The notes under the pieces are model-generated. The model made no database searches. It was not told where the DNA came from and worked only from the letters and a program-made list of their open reading frames with translations. Below are positions 15,001-28,001 of a stretch of DNA of 64,000 bases, in pieces. The position numbers and the translations under genes are program-made. Source of the stretch: Rostratula benghalensis (Eukaryota > Chordata > Aves > Charadriiformes > Rostratulidae); the NCBI GenBank assembly GCA_013399305.1, contig VXAI01000015.1, forward strand, positions 1,559,965 to 1,623,964. The letters run 5' to 3'. The first letter of the stretch is position 1. The number at the start of each line of letters is the position of its first letter.

Positions 15001-16929
15001 TGTAATGTTTAAGCTGAATATTCACTTTGATTCTTGGAAATGGGAACAAGAACAAGAAACTGTTTCTTTTTTATTTTTCTTTGCCCCCCTGCAATGGGTT
15101 TGCCTATTGCGTATCGTTAGCAGATGGCCATGCACACGCCATTTCCGTGGTTTTCTGTTTTGGTACAGGAGCTGCTAGTTGTCCCATTTTGAGTCAGGAT
15201 TATATTAAGCTTTGTTAATGCATCTCAGGTAATTACAGTCCTGGTTTACATTGCTGAATTATGGCCACAGAGTTGGAAGATTTTTAGTTCATGAGACTCA
15301 GACCATAACTCTACCTTTTCTGATAACTTTGTAGGTATTCCCAAAAAAACACACCCCAAAATCAAAAACCCCATAGGCTGAATTCATCCCCATAGTGAAT
15401 ACTGAGGTATTAGCAGGGAAAACAGCTAACCTATGTCCACTGCAGTATGGGAGCAGGCTGTTCTTCTGTCCTTAAAAATGATGGGTTTGGAGTAGAGCAC
15501 CTAAACCAGAAGTAAAGCAATGACACTGCCCCCTGCCCTCATGGCTACGTGTGAGATCCCCGCCTTGTTGCATGTTAGAGTTGGCAAGAAGGAAATCTAT
15601 ATGCCTGGCTGAATCCCATTTCCCTGTCTCTGTAATTAAGATGTTATCATGTCTTAGGCTGTTTTCTAAGCAAAGTAATTTTGTTTTCTGTCAACCTGAA
15701 TTGAATACCTGTGCACCAAACAAATGCTGGAAGACTCCCTTTGTATTTTGTCCAGAAACATTTAGACTGAAGGTGGTGATGCTATATTTTATCATTTAAA
15801 TACAAAAATGACTGTTAATATGACTGTTACAATGGATTGCCTTAGGTTTTCTTTGCTCCCCCAAAATATGTCTGTTTTTGATAGGTCCTGCAGTAAGATT
15901 TTACCTGCAGGAGCAGCTGCCTCCAGAAGCCTGCCCTAATCCTGTTAGAGGGCAAGCAGGGATGTTGCAGTCATTGATGTGCAGGCAAGGGAGGCTTGGG
16001 ACTTGGGCTTGATTTGTGCTGTTAAAATTGGAACTGCTTAATCTAAGCCAGGGTCACAGTCATTTAATAGAGAAAACTGTGGCTGTGCTTCTGCCTTTGT
16101 ACCTCTTTTTGGTATCTGTTGAGAGAGTGCATGGGAACAGCTGTGGATCTCCTGCATGGTCTCCCCTTTGCCTCTGAGCCCAGGACATCTATCTGCAGAT
16201 CTGCCTGTGGGCTGCAAGACCCGTGGAGGCACCCAAGAATGCCTCTGTTGCCACACACCCAAAGTAAAGCAGCAATAGCACCGTGTTCTGCTGCTTTATG
16301 AGGGGGTGTGTGTCACTGCTTGGTCACTTAATTTAGCAACAGGATGATGGGAGTTAGAAAACAGAACCTGAAAGTTACTGAGTGATTTCCCTGGGAGATT
16401 CAAATAAAGGAAAATAGCTCCATAGAGGGAAAGAGAAGACAGATTTCTAGTAGAGGTGTTAAGGAAAAGGCTGTTGTGACCTTGCTGCTACGTGGGGGTG
16501 TCCCTTCCCCAAACTAGAAAGGGGAATGAAGATGATGATGCTATTGGGAAGGGGTGGAGATAGTGTGAACAAGCTGACGTTTGGTGTGTTTCTTGTTTTG
16601 GTGAATGCAAATGGAGGAATGCATCTAGTTTTGTAATATTTCCACTGGGTGAAGCAGCGTTGTTTTGTTTTATTGCTGTTATTTGCTTTGTTTTGAACTG
16701 CGTATCTCTTGTAATATAATCTTACATGTTTGCTTGCTGGCTTGTGTGTCCCACTACCCTCTGCTGGATGAAATGAGGATTTTTGTGAGCTGTGTCCTTG
16801 TGCCCCAGAACAGGACCAGTTCTCCAGCAGAAATGGGCTGTGAACTGGTTTGGGAGGACCCCAGTTCTGCCCTGCTGTTGCTGGCATTGATCCTGCAGAG
16901 AAGAGCTGTATCAAGTGGTGCTTAGTTTC

Positions 16930-17005
16930 AGAACAGATCATGGCTGTGCACATGGGCTCTGTGGTAGCAGGGGGCTGAACTGGATGACGTGTCCTATTCT
17001 GTTTT
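16930..17005 (+). mobile_element. Possible CR1 3' end fragment
   Basis: The stretch agcagggggctgaactggat followed by gacgtgtcctattctg resembles the terminal part of CR1 elements. The match is short. An antisense open frame of 186 codons overlaps it and is rejected as coding. Confidence 0.4.
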
Positions 17006-20000
17006 GTTACCTTGGCCATGGTTGTTAGGTCTGTTCCAGTTTATGATTAAAGGTGTTGCCAGAATGGACTGAATCACTGACGATTCTCCTCCCATGTCCT
17101 GTCTTGAGCAGGACTGGTACCAGCTGGTGGCTTGAAAAGGGGTAAAATGTCCCAAAGCAGGGAGCCACGGGAGCATGTTCTTCCCAAATGCAAAATTTGT
17201 TTTATAGGTTGAAATGTGAAGGTCTCTTGCATTTTTCTTTTCTTTAATCTCAGCTAAAGTAATTTTGATTTGGTTTTATTCTTGTTAAGAATTTAACATA
17301 TTAAGGCCCCCTTATACCACCTATGCAAGCGTTCTTTTTCAGTGTAGTGAGAAAGAGGTGTATAAATGTCAGGCTCCCTGTTCAGGTTTTCATAAAACCC
17401 ATTCAGGAGGATATTTGAGAGGGAAATTAAAGATGGGAGTCTAAGAGAGGCTTTTGTTTTATATATTTGCTCTGGTACCTGATATATGAGAATGTTTACA
17501 CTTTCTACACTATCTTCTGTATCTATTTGCAATAGAGGTACCTCTATCTCTTTGGGGTTTTTTTCATCTCTTCTGTGAAATATGAAATCCCTAATCTTCC
17601 TGGTTCATAGAGGGAACCTTTCAATAACTGCAGTAATTTTGCTGCATATGTGTCTAGAAATCTCCAAACAAGAGAGTTCAGATTAGGACTGGCTTCCTTT
17701 CCCTGAATAAGTGAGCTGTTGCACAGATAAAAGAAGTTATGGAGCGGCTCTGAAGTGTGTTACGCAGGCCATGGAGAGGTATTGTTCCAGATTTCAAGGG
17801 CAGTACATGATCTAGACAAGTTTGCAAGAACCTATGGTCTTAATTAGTTGTAGATTTCCTGAACAGAAATCTGAAGTCATGGAATAAATTTAACTGCTAT
17901 TACCAGCTTTGCAGGATTTTCCTTCCCCTCCTTTGTATAAGTCTCTTTAGCTGCCCCAGCACTGAAGAGAACAGCCAGCAGATTTGTCAGAGCCAGCTGG
18001 ATACCGGGGTGCTTGCCTTCTCCAAACACCTGAACTGAGGTGGCAGTGTCACCTTGCCTGCAGCTGCGTGGTCCTTCACATCCTTCTAGCTCAGGCCAGG
18101 TGATGTTCCTGACAGGGCGGGCTGGCACCTCACTGCCAGTTCGTGGAGCAAGTGGCACACGTGGTAAAGAGATATGGTCCTCCAATAAGATATTCCCTGC
18201 TAGTACCCACTACCCCAAACAGCCCCAGCAACTCTTCCATGCAGAATTTTAACAAGGCAACTTGCTCTCTGATGCAGACCCACGACAGGCACCATGGCAC
18301 CTGGGAGGCTCTCCAGGACTGAACACAGATACCTGGGCTGTTGTTGCTGGTGTCCTTCACTTTTCTTCTTTTTCCCTGTGTTTTGGAAAGCACATTATGT
18401 TACCAGATTCTCTGCTAATCCACTGAGGTTGTGATGACAGGGTTCGGAACTCCTACTAAATGTTTCTAAGCATATTGGCTCGTTGTTAACTTAAGTGGCA
18501 CCCACTTTAATCTAAGAGATGCTGTCTTTTAGTTAAGTAATTTCTCCAGTAGTTGTAAAGGGATGGTATCTTGTGAAATTTAATTTCTTCCTACTGAAGC
18601 TCATGTGGAAAAGGAATATCTAAAAAGTCAAATTAACTCTTCAACAAGGGTAATATAGATTGTATCTTTTCACTGATGTCACCATCCCTCTCCTTATCTC
18701 ATAATATTTCTTTACCTGTTTCTCATCACAGCATACTTATAATGAGCCACCTTCCTTTGCTACACCACTATCTCATTAATTCAAACACTGAATGTGTAGT
18801 AGATGAGTTTTGTGCCAGTATGTGGTTGGGGAATACAGTGAACAAAATCTGTACAAATCCTTCTGTGCCAGTAGCTGGGATCACCTCAAGCGTGTCTGAG
18901 TTAGGCTGCTGATAATTTCAATTTATTTTAAAAAGCAGTTCTGTAGGAGCAGCTCACCTCACCTTTCTGCATTGCTGGTGCATTCACGTGGGTATTGACA
19001 AGGATGAGAACAATAAGGAAACCACTGGAAACCCAAGCCTTTGGTTGTTCCCCAGAGAACAGGGAGGAGTTTCCATCAGAGGAGTGTGGAATAGGGCAAG
19101 TGCAATTCCATCTGTGCAACAAAAACTTGGCTTACAGATTGCTGAGAGGTCTGGATGATCATGAGGGTCACCAGAGAGATAAAAACCAAATAAACTGTGT
19201 TCTTCATTACTGAAGGAAATGGGTCTCTGGTGGACTCAAGATGAAGGAGTGTCTCTTTTTAGCACTGCTATAGTAGATAAGGCAGTAATCTAATAATTCT
19301 AGTGTTTATAGATTTGAAGCACAAGTTTGTATGTCACATGGCATCTTCCAAAAAGCTTGTGTATCATGCCTGTTGCTTTCAGACACAGGGAAGTCATCTT
19401 TCAGCCTCCCTGGACACCGAGCTGGGCAGCTGGGCTGCAGTTGCTCTTGGAAATGGTGCACAAGGGAGCACAGACTGAGGGCAGTACAGCCACATGCATT
19501 GAGGACTTGCCTGTTATGAGTTATTGGTTCATACAGCATCTTTTGGAGGTAATTCTCCTGTTTTTCATTTAGCAAGGTTTCTGTGGTGTGGTAATTCCCT
19601 TGAGTGAATTTTGGAATGGGCTGGAAGTCATTCAGTTGCAGTACAGAGATGCTGGTGGCCAGCCATACGCAGACAGAACTGCAAAGGTATGTTACTGGGC
19701 AACAGTTCCTTCTTTTTCTAATCAAATGGATTTGAAACTAACAGTGCAACAGTGCAACTAGTGTCTCTCCTGCTGTGGTTATTTTGAAGTGACTCCTTAC
19801 TGTCCTTCTGTTCTGTTGTGACCCAAATACCAGCTGTACATTCAGCTCTCTATTAGGTGCTGGAAAAAGTGGGGTTTGGTTCCAGCTGCTTAGGATGGTA
19901 CTGATAAAAGGTTGGTGTGTGTTTGCAAAGCCCTGCATTACAATTGTCCTTGCCTCTTCCAGCTTGTGTGGCATTTTAGGCATTGCAAAGTTCAGGGCTG

Positions 20001-23000
20001 AGAAAGCAAACCCAGGAGCTTCATATAAGGGAGTTTCTTTCTGGGTCTGTGCATTTACTCTGTAACCTGGGCTCAGAGTCCACTCTGGTTTGCCCGTGCA
20101 CTAACGATTGTCTCCTTTCCATGAAGAACCAGAGGGTTTACTGCTGCTCAGGGAGACTCTGCCTGCAACCCATTAGACACATCAAGTGTCATGAACACCT
20201 ACTGTTTCACTTTGATGTGAGCACCATCCTTCTAATATAAAAATGTTGCTGTGCACTCTGAAATCCAGCCTGCATATACCCTAGAATCAATGCACAATGG
20301 GTGCCTTCAATTTGAGGTGCAAATAAAAAGCTGGGCATTTCAAGTGATGCTGCACTGTTAATAGCATATTCCTTTACAACTACATCAAAACAAAAACTCT
20401 GCTCTGGGCTTTCATATATGTCAGTCAGTAAGTGCTAACTGGCGCTGTGTGGGCTCTTAATTCACTGTGGGACAAGGCAAATTTCAAAGCACTGTGTAGA
20501 GGATGATTTTGCTGTTTCGATCTGTATTTACAGATCAGCCCTACCCCCTGCCTGCCCAAGCCCTGCTGCTGTGAGCAACTGAATGCAGCTCCTGGCAATG
20601 ACCTATGCCTTCTCTACTTGTATGGGTGCTCTACCAGGGTTCCATGCTCCCAGCAGCTACTGAGGATAGAGAGAATGTCCTGGGTGTCCTGTCCAGTACA
20701 ATCCAATCCTGCTCACCGTGCACACAATGTGAAGTCACATTGTGTGTGTAGCTCTTAAAAGTATGTCCTGCCCGTTGGCTACAGGGTCAGCCTGTGTCTG
20801 TGCAATAGGTCTGGGATGGCTGGGTGGCTTCTGAAGTTGAGCATGATGATGGATATGTTTACTCATGTGGTTGTCTCACTCAGAGTTGTTATTGGTATTC
20901 TCATTCCTTCTCTGTATTTCTTCCATGTCAGTTCACATGACAATAGTATCTTCTCTCAGTCTTGGAGACTGTTTCAAAAGGGAAGAAGGGAACATGCTCC
21001 ACAGCTTTGTGGAAAGGGTAGAGTGTATTTTACTTCAGGATGATGTACAGTCCAAGTAAGACTTTTTACCATTATATCACAAGTTGACTTTTTAATTGAT
21101 TTACCTCCTCTGATCTGTACATTGTCAGACATGAACTACTAGCCTTTGGGCTGAGTCCAGGGTGTAATGGAAAGGCCACTGAAACCCCATCAGCTCTTCT
21201 TAAACCTGAATGAATTTCAGCCCAGCACATTTCATGTGAATAATTGAACATAGTTAAGCAGGTGATGGATTTGAACCTCTGTCTTTAGTGTTCAGCTATC
21301 TTTCAATTAGGAAGGGACTCATGAAATTATTGGGAGTTTTGGTGATGGGTTTAGGGGGGATTTTTCGCCTCTTGTAATGGATAACTGCACCTGGAAACCC
21401 AAGGTAAATGTTTTGGTATCTCCCACTTATCACCAGCCTGAGCTTCTCCATGTGGTACTCAGCTCTAACCAGTTTCTTAGTAGTAAATTCACCAGTATTT
21501 ACTTCTGCTTTTCCCATTTTTATGTAACATTTGGAGTTGTTATCCTTTACTTTGATGTCACTTTCTATCAGTAGAACTGCTGTACTCACAGTGAGGGTGT
21601 AGTGCTATGGCAACAATACATTATCTGCAGTCTTGCCAAGGAGTGAGAGATGGTGCAGACATTAGTTCATTTATCAAAATCTGATATAACAGAGCTGAGC
21701 AAAGGACCTGGCTATCCTGAACCTCCTGCTATTTTCACAAGACCTGCCATTCTGTATCATGTTGGTTATGATACTCAGATACATTCTCTCCTGTTTCCAT
21801 TGATGCCTTGTTAAACCTACAGATGTCTTAGCACCTTGGAAATATTTTTAGATGTACAATAATCTCCAAGCTGTCTTTGGTAGTGACAAGAAATGAAAAA
21901 TGAGCTTTTTTTTTTTTCTGTTACTATTCCAGAAAGGTACTTTTGTGTGATTTTGGGATAGGAAAGAACATATAAATGGAAAAATCTCACATAGACTGAG
22001 ATATCTGAGAAATATGTTAGACATTCACTGCTAAAAACTTTAAGAGAGCTCTGCCCTTCTGTGCTGTGTGGTGCAGACTGGGTGGTGTACAGCCTTCAGG
22101 GTGCTCTCTTGCACCTTCTCTGTCCTACATACGCACTGGTGGAGTGGGCTTTAAGGTACAAGGTTTACATTTGATTCTGGATTCTTCTAAAATGTGGGTG
22201 TTGTGAATTGGTCAGTTGACAGCCCTTTCATTTATGGTCCAGCTGGTACCATGATGATTTAGGACTTTCACCTCTCTGTACCCGTCTCTCCTCTGACTAT
22301 CATCACAGCCATCCAGACTTTTGTGCCTTTCGGGGGAGGGCAATTTTCAGGCAGCTCAGGACTCCGGATCCCTCTCCCAGGGTTGCTGGATATTGGGGTA
22401 ATGTTAGGAATGTTAAACCTTTGGCCAGATCTGGTGATGATTAGAAATTGTTTATATGGTTTACATGTTTACACAAGTTGGTGCGTGTTCTTAACAGTCA
22501 GCATTTGGCTAGGATCTCTTGGAGAGGAGTCAAACCAGGCCAGGCTGTGACTTACAGACACAGTTTGAAAGTTTTCAGTGAAATTAGTCCCAGTGCTTAG
22601 TCAAATTATGTTTGCTTGTTGACCCCTCTTGTCTAATTAGTCCCTACTTCACTGAGCTGCTTCTACTTGTATGCACTGAATCAGCTATTTCATATTATGT
22701 TCTACCACTCTAATGGTGGAAGAAGTTAATTCAAGTTACATGATGCTTTCTTTTCCTTGTTATAAACCTATGCCTTGTGATTTGTAGAGAAATAAATTGT
22801 TTTATTGCATGTTAGCCATCTGTTTGAAACTTGAGAGGAAGAATGTGTAGTAATCTCAGACCAAATATTAGTTGCAGCTGAGCAGCCAAATAGGCAATCC
22901 CTGGTGCCTTCTTATTAGGTGTGGGTAAGTATCCAACATTTGGGAACCTTTGTGTACTTTTGAGGTTCCCACATCCTCTCTGTCTGATACACAACTAGAT

Positions 23001-23434
23001 TTCACTGTTTTTCTGTTAGAAAAAGAAGGGTTGTAGCCTCTTGTTCCATGTTCAGCTCCTCGTGTCAGGCCTCCCTGAGGGGAGCCTGTGTGCACATGTG
23101 CTTGTTGTGCTCCAAGTAGAGTGTAAAATGAACCACTGGCCTTGTGTACTCGGTAAATCACAGACACATCCTCACACACCAGCCTGACAGGAGGAGCAGT
23201 GTGTCTTGCCCCTGCCCAGCTCAGCAAAGGGTGGTGGGTTCCTGGCACTAGACTCCGGGGAAATGAACACCAGGGCCACCAGCCTGTCTCTGACAGAGAT
23301 GCCTGGAGATTTGCAAATTCCAAGGTGATCCCCTCTCTTTCCTGCAGTGGGGAAGATGATCTGTCAATAGTTCATATTCTCATTAATATCTTCATATCTC
23401 ATATCATTTGCAAATAGCCTCACTGGGGTGGAAG

Positions 23435-23550
23435 GGAGAGGCAGATGCTTTCAGTCACTCTGCAAGCCAATGTCAGAGCCACAACTAAAACTCAGTCCTT
23501 GAAATCCCAGGCTTCATCCTGTATGGCCTGCTGCCTCTCTGGGCATGTGT
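23435..23550 (-). mobile_element. Possible MIR/CORE-SINE remnant, reverse orientation
   Basis: The order tcagagccacaactaaaactc, then aaatcccaggcttcatcctg and ggcctgctgcctctc, resembles the reverse complement of CORE-SINEs common in amniotes. It is strongly decayed. Confidence 0.45.
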
Positions 23551-26500
23551 AAGGTTTTAATAGAAACAGTGAAACTTCATTTAGAGCAGGATTCAAGCAA
23601 AACATCCGATTCAATTACTTAATTATAGGTGAACTGTAATTATAAGCCACAAACATGCCTTGCTACAAAGCACCAAGCAAAAAAGCAGAAAGGATTTATT
23701 TGTTGTTTAATTTAGCAGAGGAAGGCAGCTGATGATGTGTAAGTCTACCTGACACCTAGCAAGTTGTGTGATCCCATTTGTTAATCTTTTTATCTTTCCA
23801 TTTTATTAGGATAGGGTTTCAAGAGCAAATAGAATAAATGAGATTAAATCTGTCACCCTGAATTACTCTCCTCTGAGTTATGAGCAGAGTCACTCTATGC
23901 CAGAGAAGTATAATTATAAGGAAAATGCTGCCTGTGTAATTGTGTGCTTAGTTCAGGAGAATGTGAGATCCATAATTATCTCTAGTATGCCATGGTGGTG
24001 TGTGCTGGCTCTTAATTTCTACAGTAAACAAAACCATTGGAGGTTTCTCTCCTGAGCAGTTCTTGATGTAGCATGGCTGGTACCCACAACAGCAGCAATA
24101 TTATCCTTCAGGTCTCCTGGTTTAAGTGAGGGATCCAAACTAACTTGGAATAGAGCACTTGTTGTATGTTTATTTTCACATCTGCCTTGAACTTAAGACT
24201 TGATTTTAGATTGAGGAGTAATGACCATGGGGAAGACTGAGTCTCCCGAGCTGTAGCTAGGCCAGGTCAAGCAAGTCTGTCTGCTTATGCAAAAAGCAAA
24301 TCATATCACATCTGGTGGTGTGTTCCATCACCTAACTTTTTGGTAGTCCAAGGATATTGCCTTTGACCTCTGCAATGACCGTAACTCTGCAGGCACTCCT
24401 ACAGAAGGAAGGAAGGAGTTTTCTTTGACAATAGTTCAGCTGTAATGGAAAAGTTCCGTGTTAGGACTTGTGGTTTTGCTCCAAGATGTCAGCATCCATC
24501 AGAAATCTTGCAGTTTATTTTTTTTCTCAGAAAAATCTGAGATTGGTGCTCCATACAGGGGACTGTATGCTGTTCTTGGCTCTCCTTAATTTATATGACC
24601 CTATAAAATTTGTGGTAACTTTCACCCTATGAGACGAGTTGAAGGCAGAAAAACTGTAGTCTCTTGAAATTCTGGGTTTGCCAAGCAAAGAAAGCTTTGA
24701 ACCCCTGTGGTGTTTATTTAGGTTGATAACAACTTCTGTTACAAAAAGCAAACTAAAAGTTTAGCTAGATTTGTCCCATAGATTGGCGCTATTGCTGCTG
24801 GAAGATGATCTCCTGGAGAGAGGAGATGTACAAAGTAAAAAGAAATGCAGTATAGGTCCCGCTCATACATTTCTGCAGCTTCCTTCTCTAGGCAGAGGGT
24901 GCAGAGGGTCAGAAGCCAGAGATTTTCATGATGAATTAGTGATAAAACAACCTGCCAGACTTGGATTAGAATTTTTTACTTTGTTTAAAATGATGTGTGC
25001 ATTACGGGAGAGGGACTGGGAGGAAGCATCATTTTGGGAGAATCCTAGAAACAATTTTATTTTCTTTTTCAGACCTTTTTACAGTTACAAGCCAGGACTT
25101 GATTTCCACATCTGTTTTTATCGGTCAGTCTAGTTTACAAATGAGGCCCCTTTTGTCCTATCTAATTTTATGTAATCTGTGATGCTGCATAAAGATTCCA
25201 GGAAGAAAAAAAGAGGACTGTGAACATACCTTCTAGCTAATATGTACAATGACTCACTCTATCCTTTGTTTCAACTTCCATGAAGTATTTTCAGATACGC
25301 TATTTTCCCGTTAAATGAACTGTTCAGTTTAGCTTATGGCTAAAGCTTTTCCTAGTGTTTTGATGTATTTGTTGGGAACATGACAAAGTAAATCACAAAA
25401 GAGAACATTAACAAATGCTTACATTAATCATCTGAGGCAATCTCTCTCATTATAATCTTATTCTGAGTAACTAGTTATCTGTAAGAAAGAGTTTCCTGTC
25501 CCTTGATTTGCCAACTTGCTTAACTTTATTGCCAAGGAAATCTCTCTTCCATATTTGACAAGCAATGGGTAACTTAATAACCTTCCTGTGTGTAGGCAGT
25601 TACTTCATGGGAAGAAATTAAGTCAGTTATGCTCATTGCTGAATCTAATTTTACTATAATTTAGAGGGAAGAACCCTTCCCTGGGTACAATTCATTCTAT
25701 AACTGCTTACTTGAGGATTTCTTTGTGCTTTCCTCCAAAGGATCTGGCAGAAGCTGTTGTTAGTAACAGGCCTGCAGCTTGCTTGGCAAGGTCACTGCAG
25801 CACGTTTCATGGCAAGTGAGAAACTTCTGCCTTGCCTTGGTTTTCATTCATTGGCAGCTGCTTTCAAGAAGCTGAGTATGGCCACAAGTCCGTGTGACCT
25901 ACCTGCACATTGAAACTCCACGTCTGAGGGTACCTCATGGAGTCAAGGTGTCTTCTGCTGGGTCTGTGTGAGCTAGCTCATCAGCTTCCTCTTCTACAAG
26001 ACCCAATCCTTTACCCAAGTTCCACAACCACCTGGATGAGATCCTGAATGCAAGAGAATCACAGGGAAATTCATCTCTCCTCTACTGACCTCTCAGCCTT
26101 TTCCTATTTTCTTAATAGGTATTAATTTCCTGGGCTTTTCCCTGCTTAATAGCAGTCCCAGGAGAAACTTCATGCTTCTGCTCTCGCTTTGTGGCTGTAG
26201 GAAAAGATCCTCATTCAAGTAAGAAGAATTATTTTTTGTCCTCTTCCCCTACTCAACCTGCAGGTTTGGTCCTGGCCACAGACATATCTTGCGCTCGGCT
26301 TTACAAATTCATTCACCCTGAGTAGGATTTGTCCATCTTTTACTCACTCCAGGCCAGGCTGATTGAAGCACCATAAGAAAAGGACCTTCTAAAAGCAGTT
26401 TCAGCAGTGCAGTGTTAAAAGCCTGGCTGTGAAGAGGAAGGGAGTGCAAAACAATCCCTTCCTTCCCACTCACAAAGAAATGGGAGGAGAAAATGTGGTA

Positions 26501-27879
26501 CCCTTGTAATGCTGGCCACAGGAGCATTGTGTCTCCTCAAGGTCAATAACACCATTCTCAGCTGTTCAGAACAGCATATCGGTAGCAAACCCAGTGTGAA
26601 TTAGATTTGGAAGAAGGCTGGTGGTGGTTGTTGTGTTTTTTTTTTCTTTCTCTCCACAGTCTTCAGCCTGGCAGACAATCAGATTCAGCCACAAATGTAA
26701 TTCAGGCAAAATACAATTCAGAACATGTGGGCCAGTGTGTGAATTATGCTAATGGTGGCAAGGTATTGCTGCTGGATGGGTGTCTGCTCAGCAGCTTTGG
26801 AGGAGTCCCTGGCTGTCAAGGCAGGTGGAAATCTAATGAGCCACTCAGTCAGAGGTCTTACTTTTTTCAAAGAGATTCTTTGTCCTACTTTTTTGCTTCT
26901 TTATACTTGCAAGATTCATGAGCTTGATCAGATTTCCCCCCTTAGCAACCGTCTAACACCAAACCTTTTTATGCAGAACAGAGAAGTAGATTTGGTCTAG
27001 TGTTTAGAGATAAGCTTGTCAAGAGGTTGTAGATGGCTGAGTGAATGAATGCTGCTTTTTATTGGGTAAAGTTGCCTGTAAGACAGGCTGTTTTCTGCCT
27101 TGGTCCTGCCCTACTCTGCTGGTGGGAAATGTTCTTTGCAGATAGAACAATTTTGTTATAACTAACAAGCATTTTTCTTTCCAAAGTCTCCTGGTTTTAT
27201 TCCTTTACCTTGTATCTTCAGTTCCTCGCAGTTATGTTTGCCAGGTAAGCAGCAAGCCTTTCTGGTGTTTCTGAGAAGTGCTCACGTGGCAGATGCCATT
27301 CGCTTTCTTTTTGATACTGCATTCTTACATTCTGCTGATGCCTGCAGAGCCCAAGGAGACTTTTTGTAGTATTGGTGTGGGGTGTCATTTGGAGATGAAA
27401 GCCACTCAGGGGAGCAGGGAAGCGCGGTGAGAAGTGAGTGTATTTCTCTTTGTAATCCTTGTGGATATCAGTGGTTTAAGAATCCTATTCTGCTTTGTAT
27501 CAGTGAAAATTGAAAGTAACTCCAACTGCAACAAGTCCATATAGAAGGGAAACAGAAATGCAACAGCGCGATGAAGGTTTTACACAGAGAAGCAAAATGC
27601 CAGGTTGCAAATAAGGCAGTAGGGTTGCAAAGCCCTATAAGCCATGGGAACAATTGCTTTCTGTGCTGTGGAACAAAGCAGCTTTTGAAAAGGTGTCTGC
27701 AGCGTGCTTTAGCTCGCTGAAACTGGCTGTATGGAAATTCCTGTTGTTAAATTGCAAATTCAACCTTGCTGCGTGGCTGGTGGGGAGGGGATAGAGTACT
27801 CTGTGTGATGATGGTGAATGGGAAGAAACTATGTGCTACAGCTGAAAGCACCCTTACCTGTAACTTTTCTTCTCTACAG

Positions 27880-28001
27880 GTGCCCTTGGTTGACAAAAGC
27901 CATCTCCCCAGCTATCCCAGTGTACAATGGGCTCGTGTTCTTGTTTGTACTGGCAAACTTCAGCATGGCAACTTTCATGGACCCTGGAGTATTCCCACGA
28001 G
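27880..28001 (+). CDS. ZDHHC8: ZDHHC8 coding exon 2 (TM2)
   Basis: This exon encodes residues 1-40 of the visible protein plus one base of the next codon. It starts with the third base of a codon begun upstream, most likely the Thr before CPWL. The acceptor follows a good pyrimidine tract ending ctctacag, and the donor is gtaaca. The product opens with [17 protein letters not shown], followed by a hydrophobic segment ([15 protein letters not shown]) that forms TM2, then DPGVFPR leading to the cytosolic Cys-rich domain. It matches ZDHHC5/8 closely. No in-frame Met fits a start here, and the preceding TM1 segment of the family is absent, so at least one coding exon lies upstream. Confidence 0.95.

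Larger units (their letters stand above)
1..27879 (+). other. Non-coding 5' region, probably the 3' part of ZDHHC8 intron 1
   Basis: No open frame here has exon-like borders, a family match or a plausible start for ZDHHC8. The family's first coding segment (a short basic N terminus and TM1) was looked for on the + strand and not recognised. There is no obvious CpG-island promoter; 12380-12590 is the most C/G-rich stretch but has few CpGs. A functional splice acceptor closes the region at 27879, so at least its right end is intronic. Contents seen are weak MIR-like and CR1-like remnants, scattered T and A runs, and an AT-rich block with repeated homeodomain-type sites near 23600-23980. Everything else is ordinary unique sequence. 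Confidence 0.7.

Noticed and set aside
16459..17019. 186-codon open frame on the - strand
   Set aside because: No family resemblance. It overlaps a probable CR1 3' end read antisense, has low-complexity basic/Ser stretches, and has no splice or start context.
19306..19725. 139-codon open frame on the - strand
   Set aside because: No recognisable domain, no exon borders and overlapping open frames on the + strand. Likely chance.
22868..23323. 151-codon open frame on the - strand
   Set aside because: Composition and content resemble random translation of C/T-rich intron. No recognisable domain and no conservation evidence.
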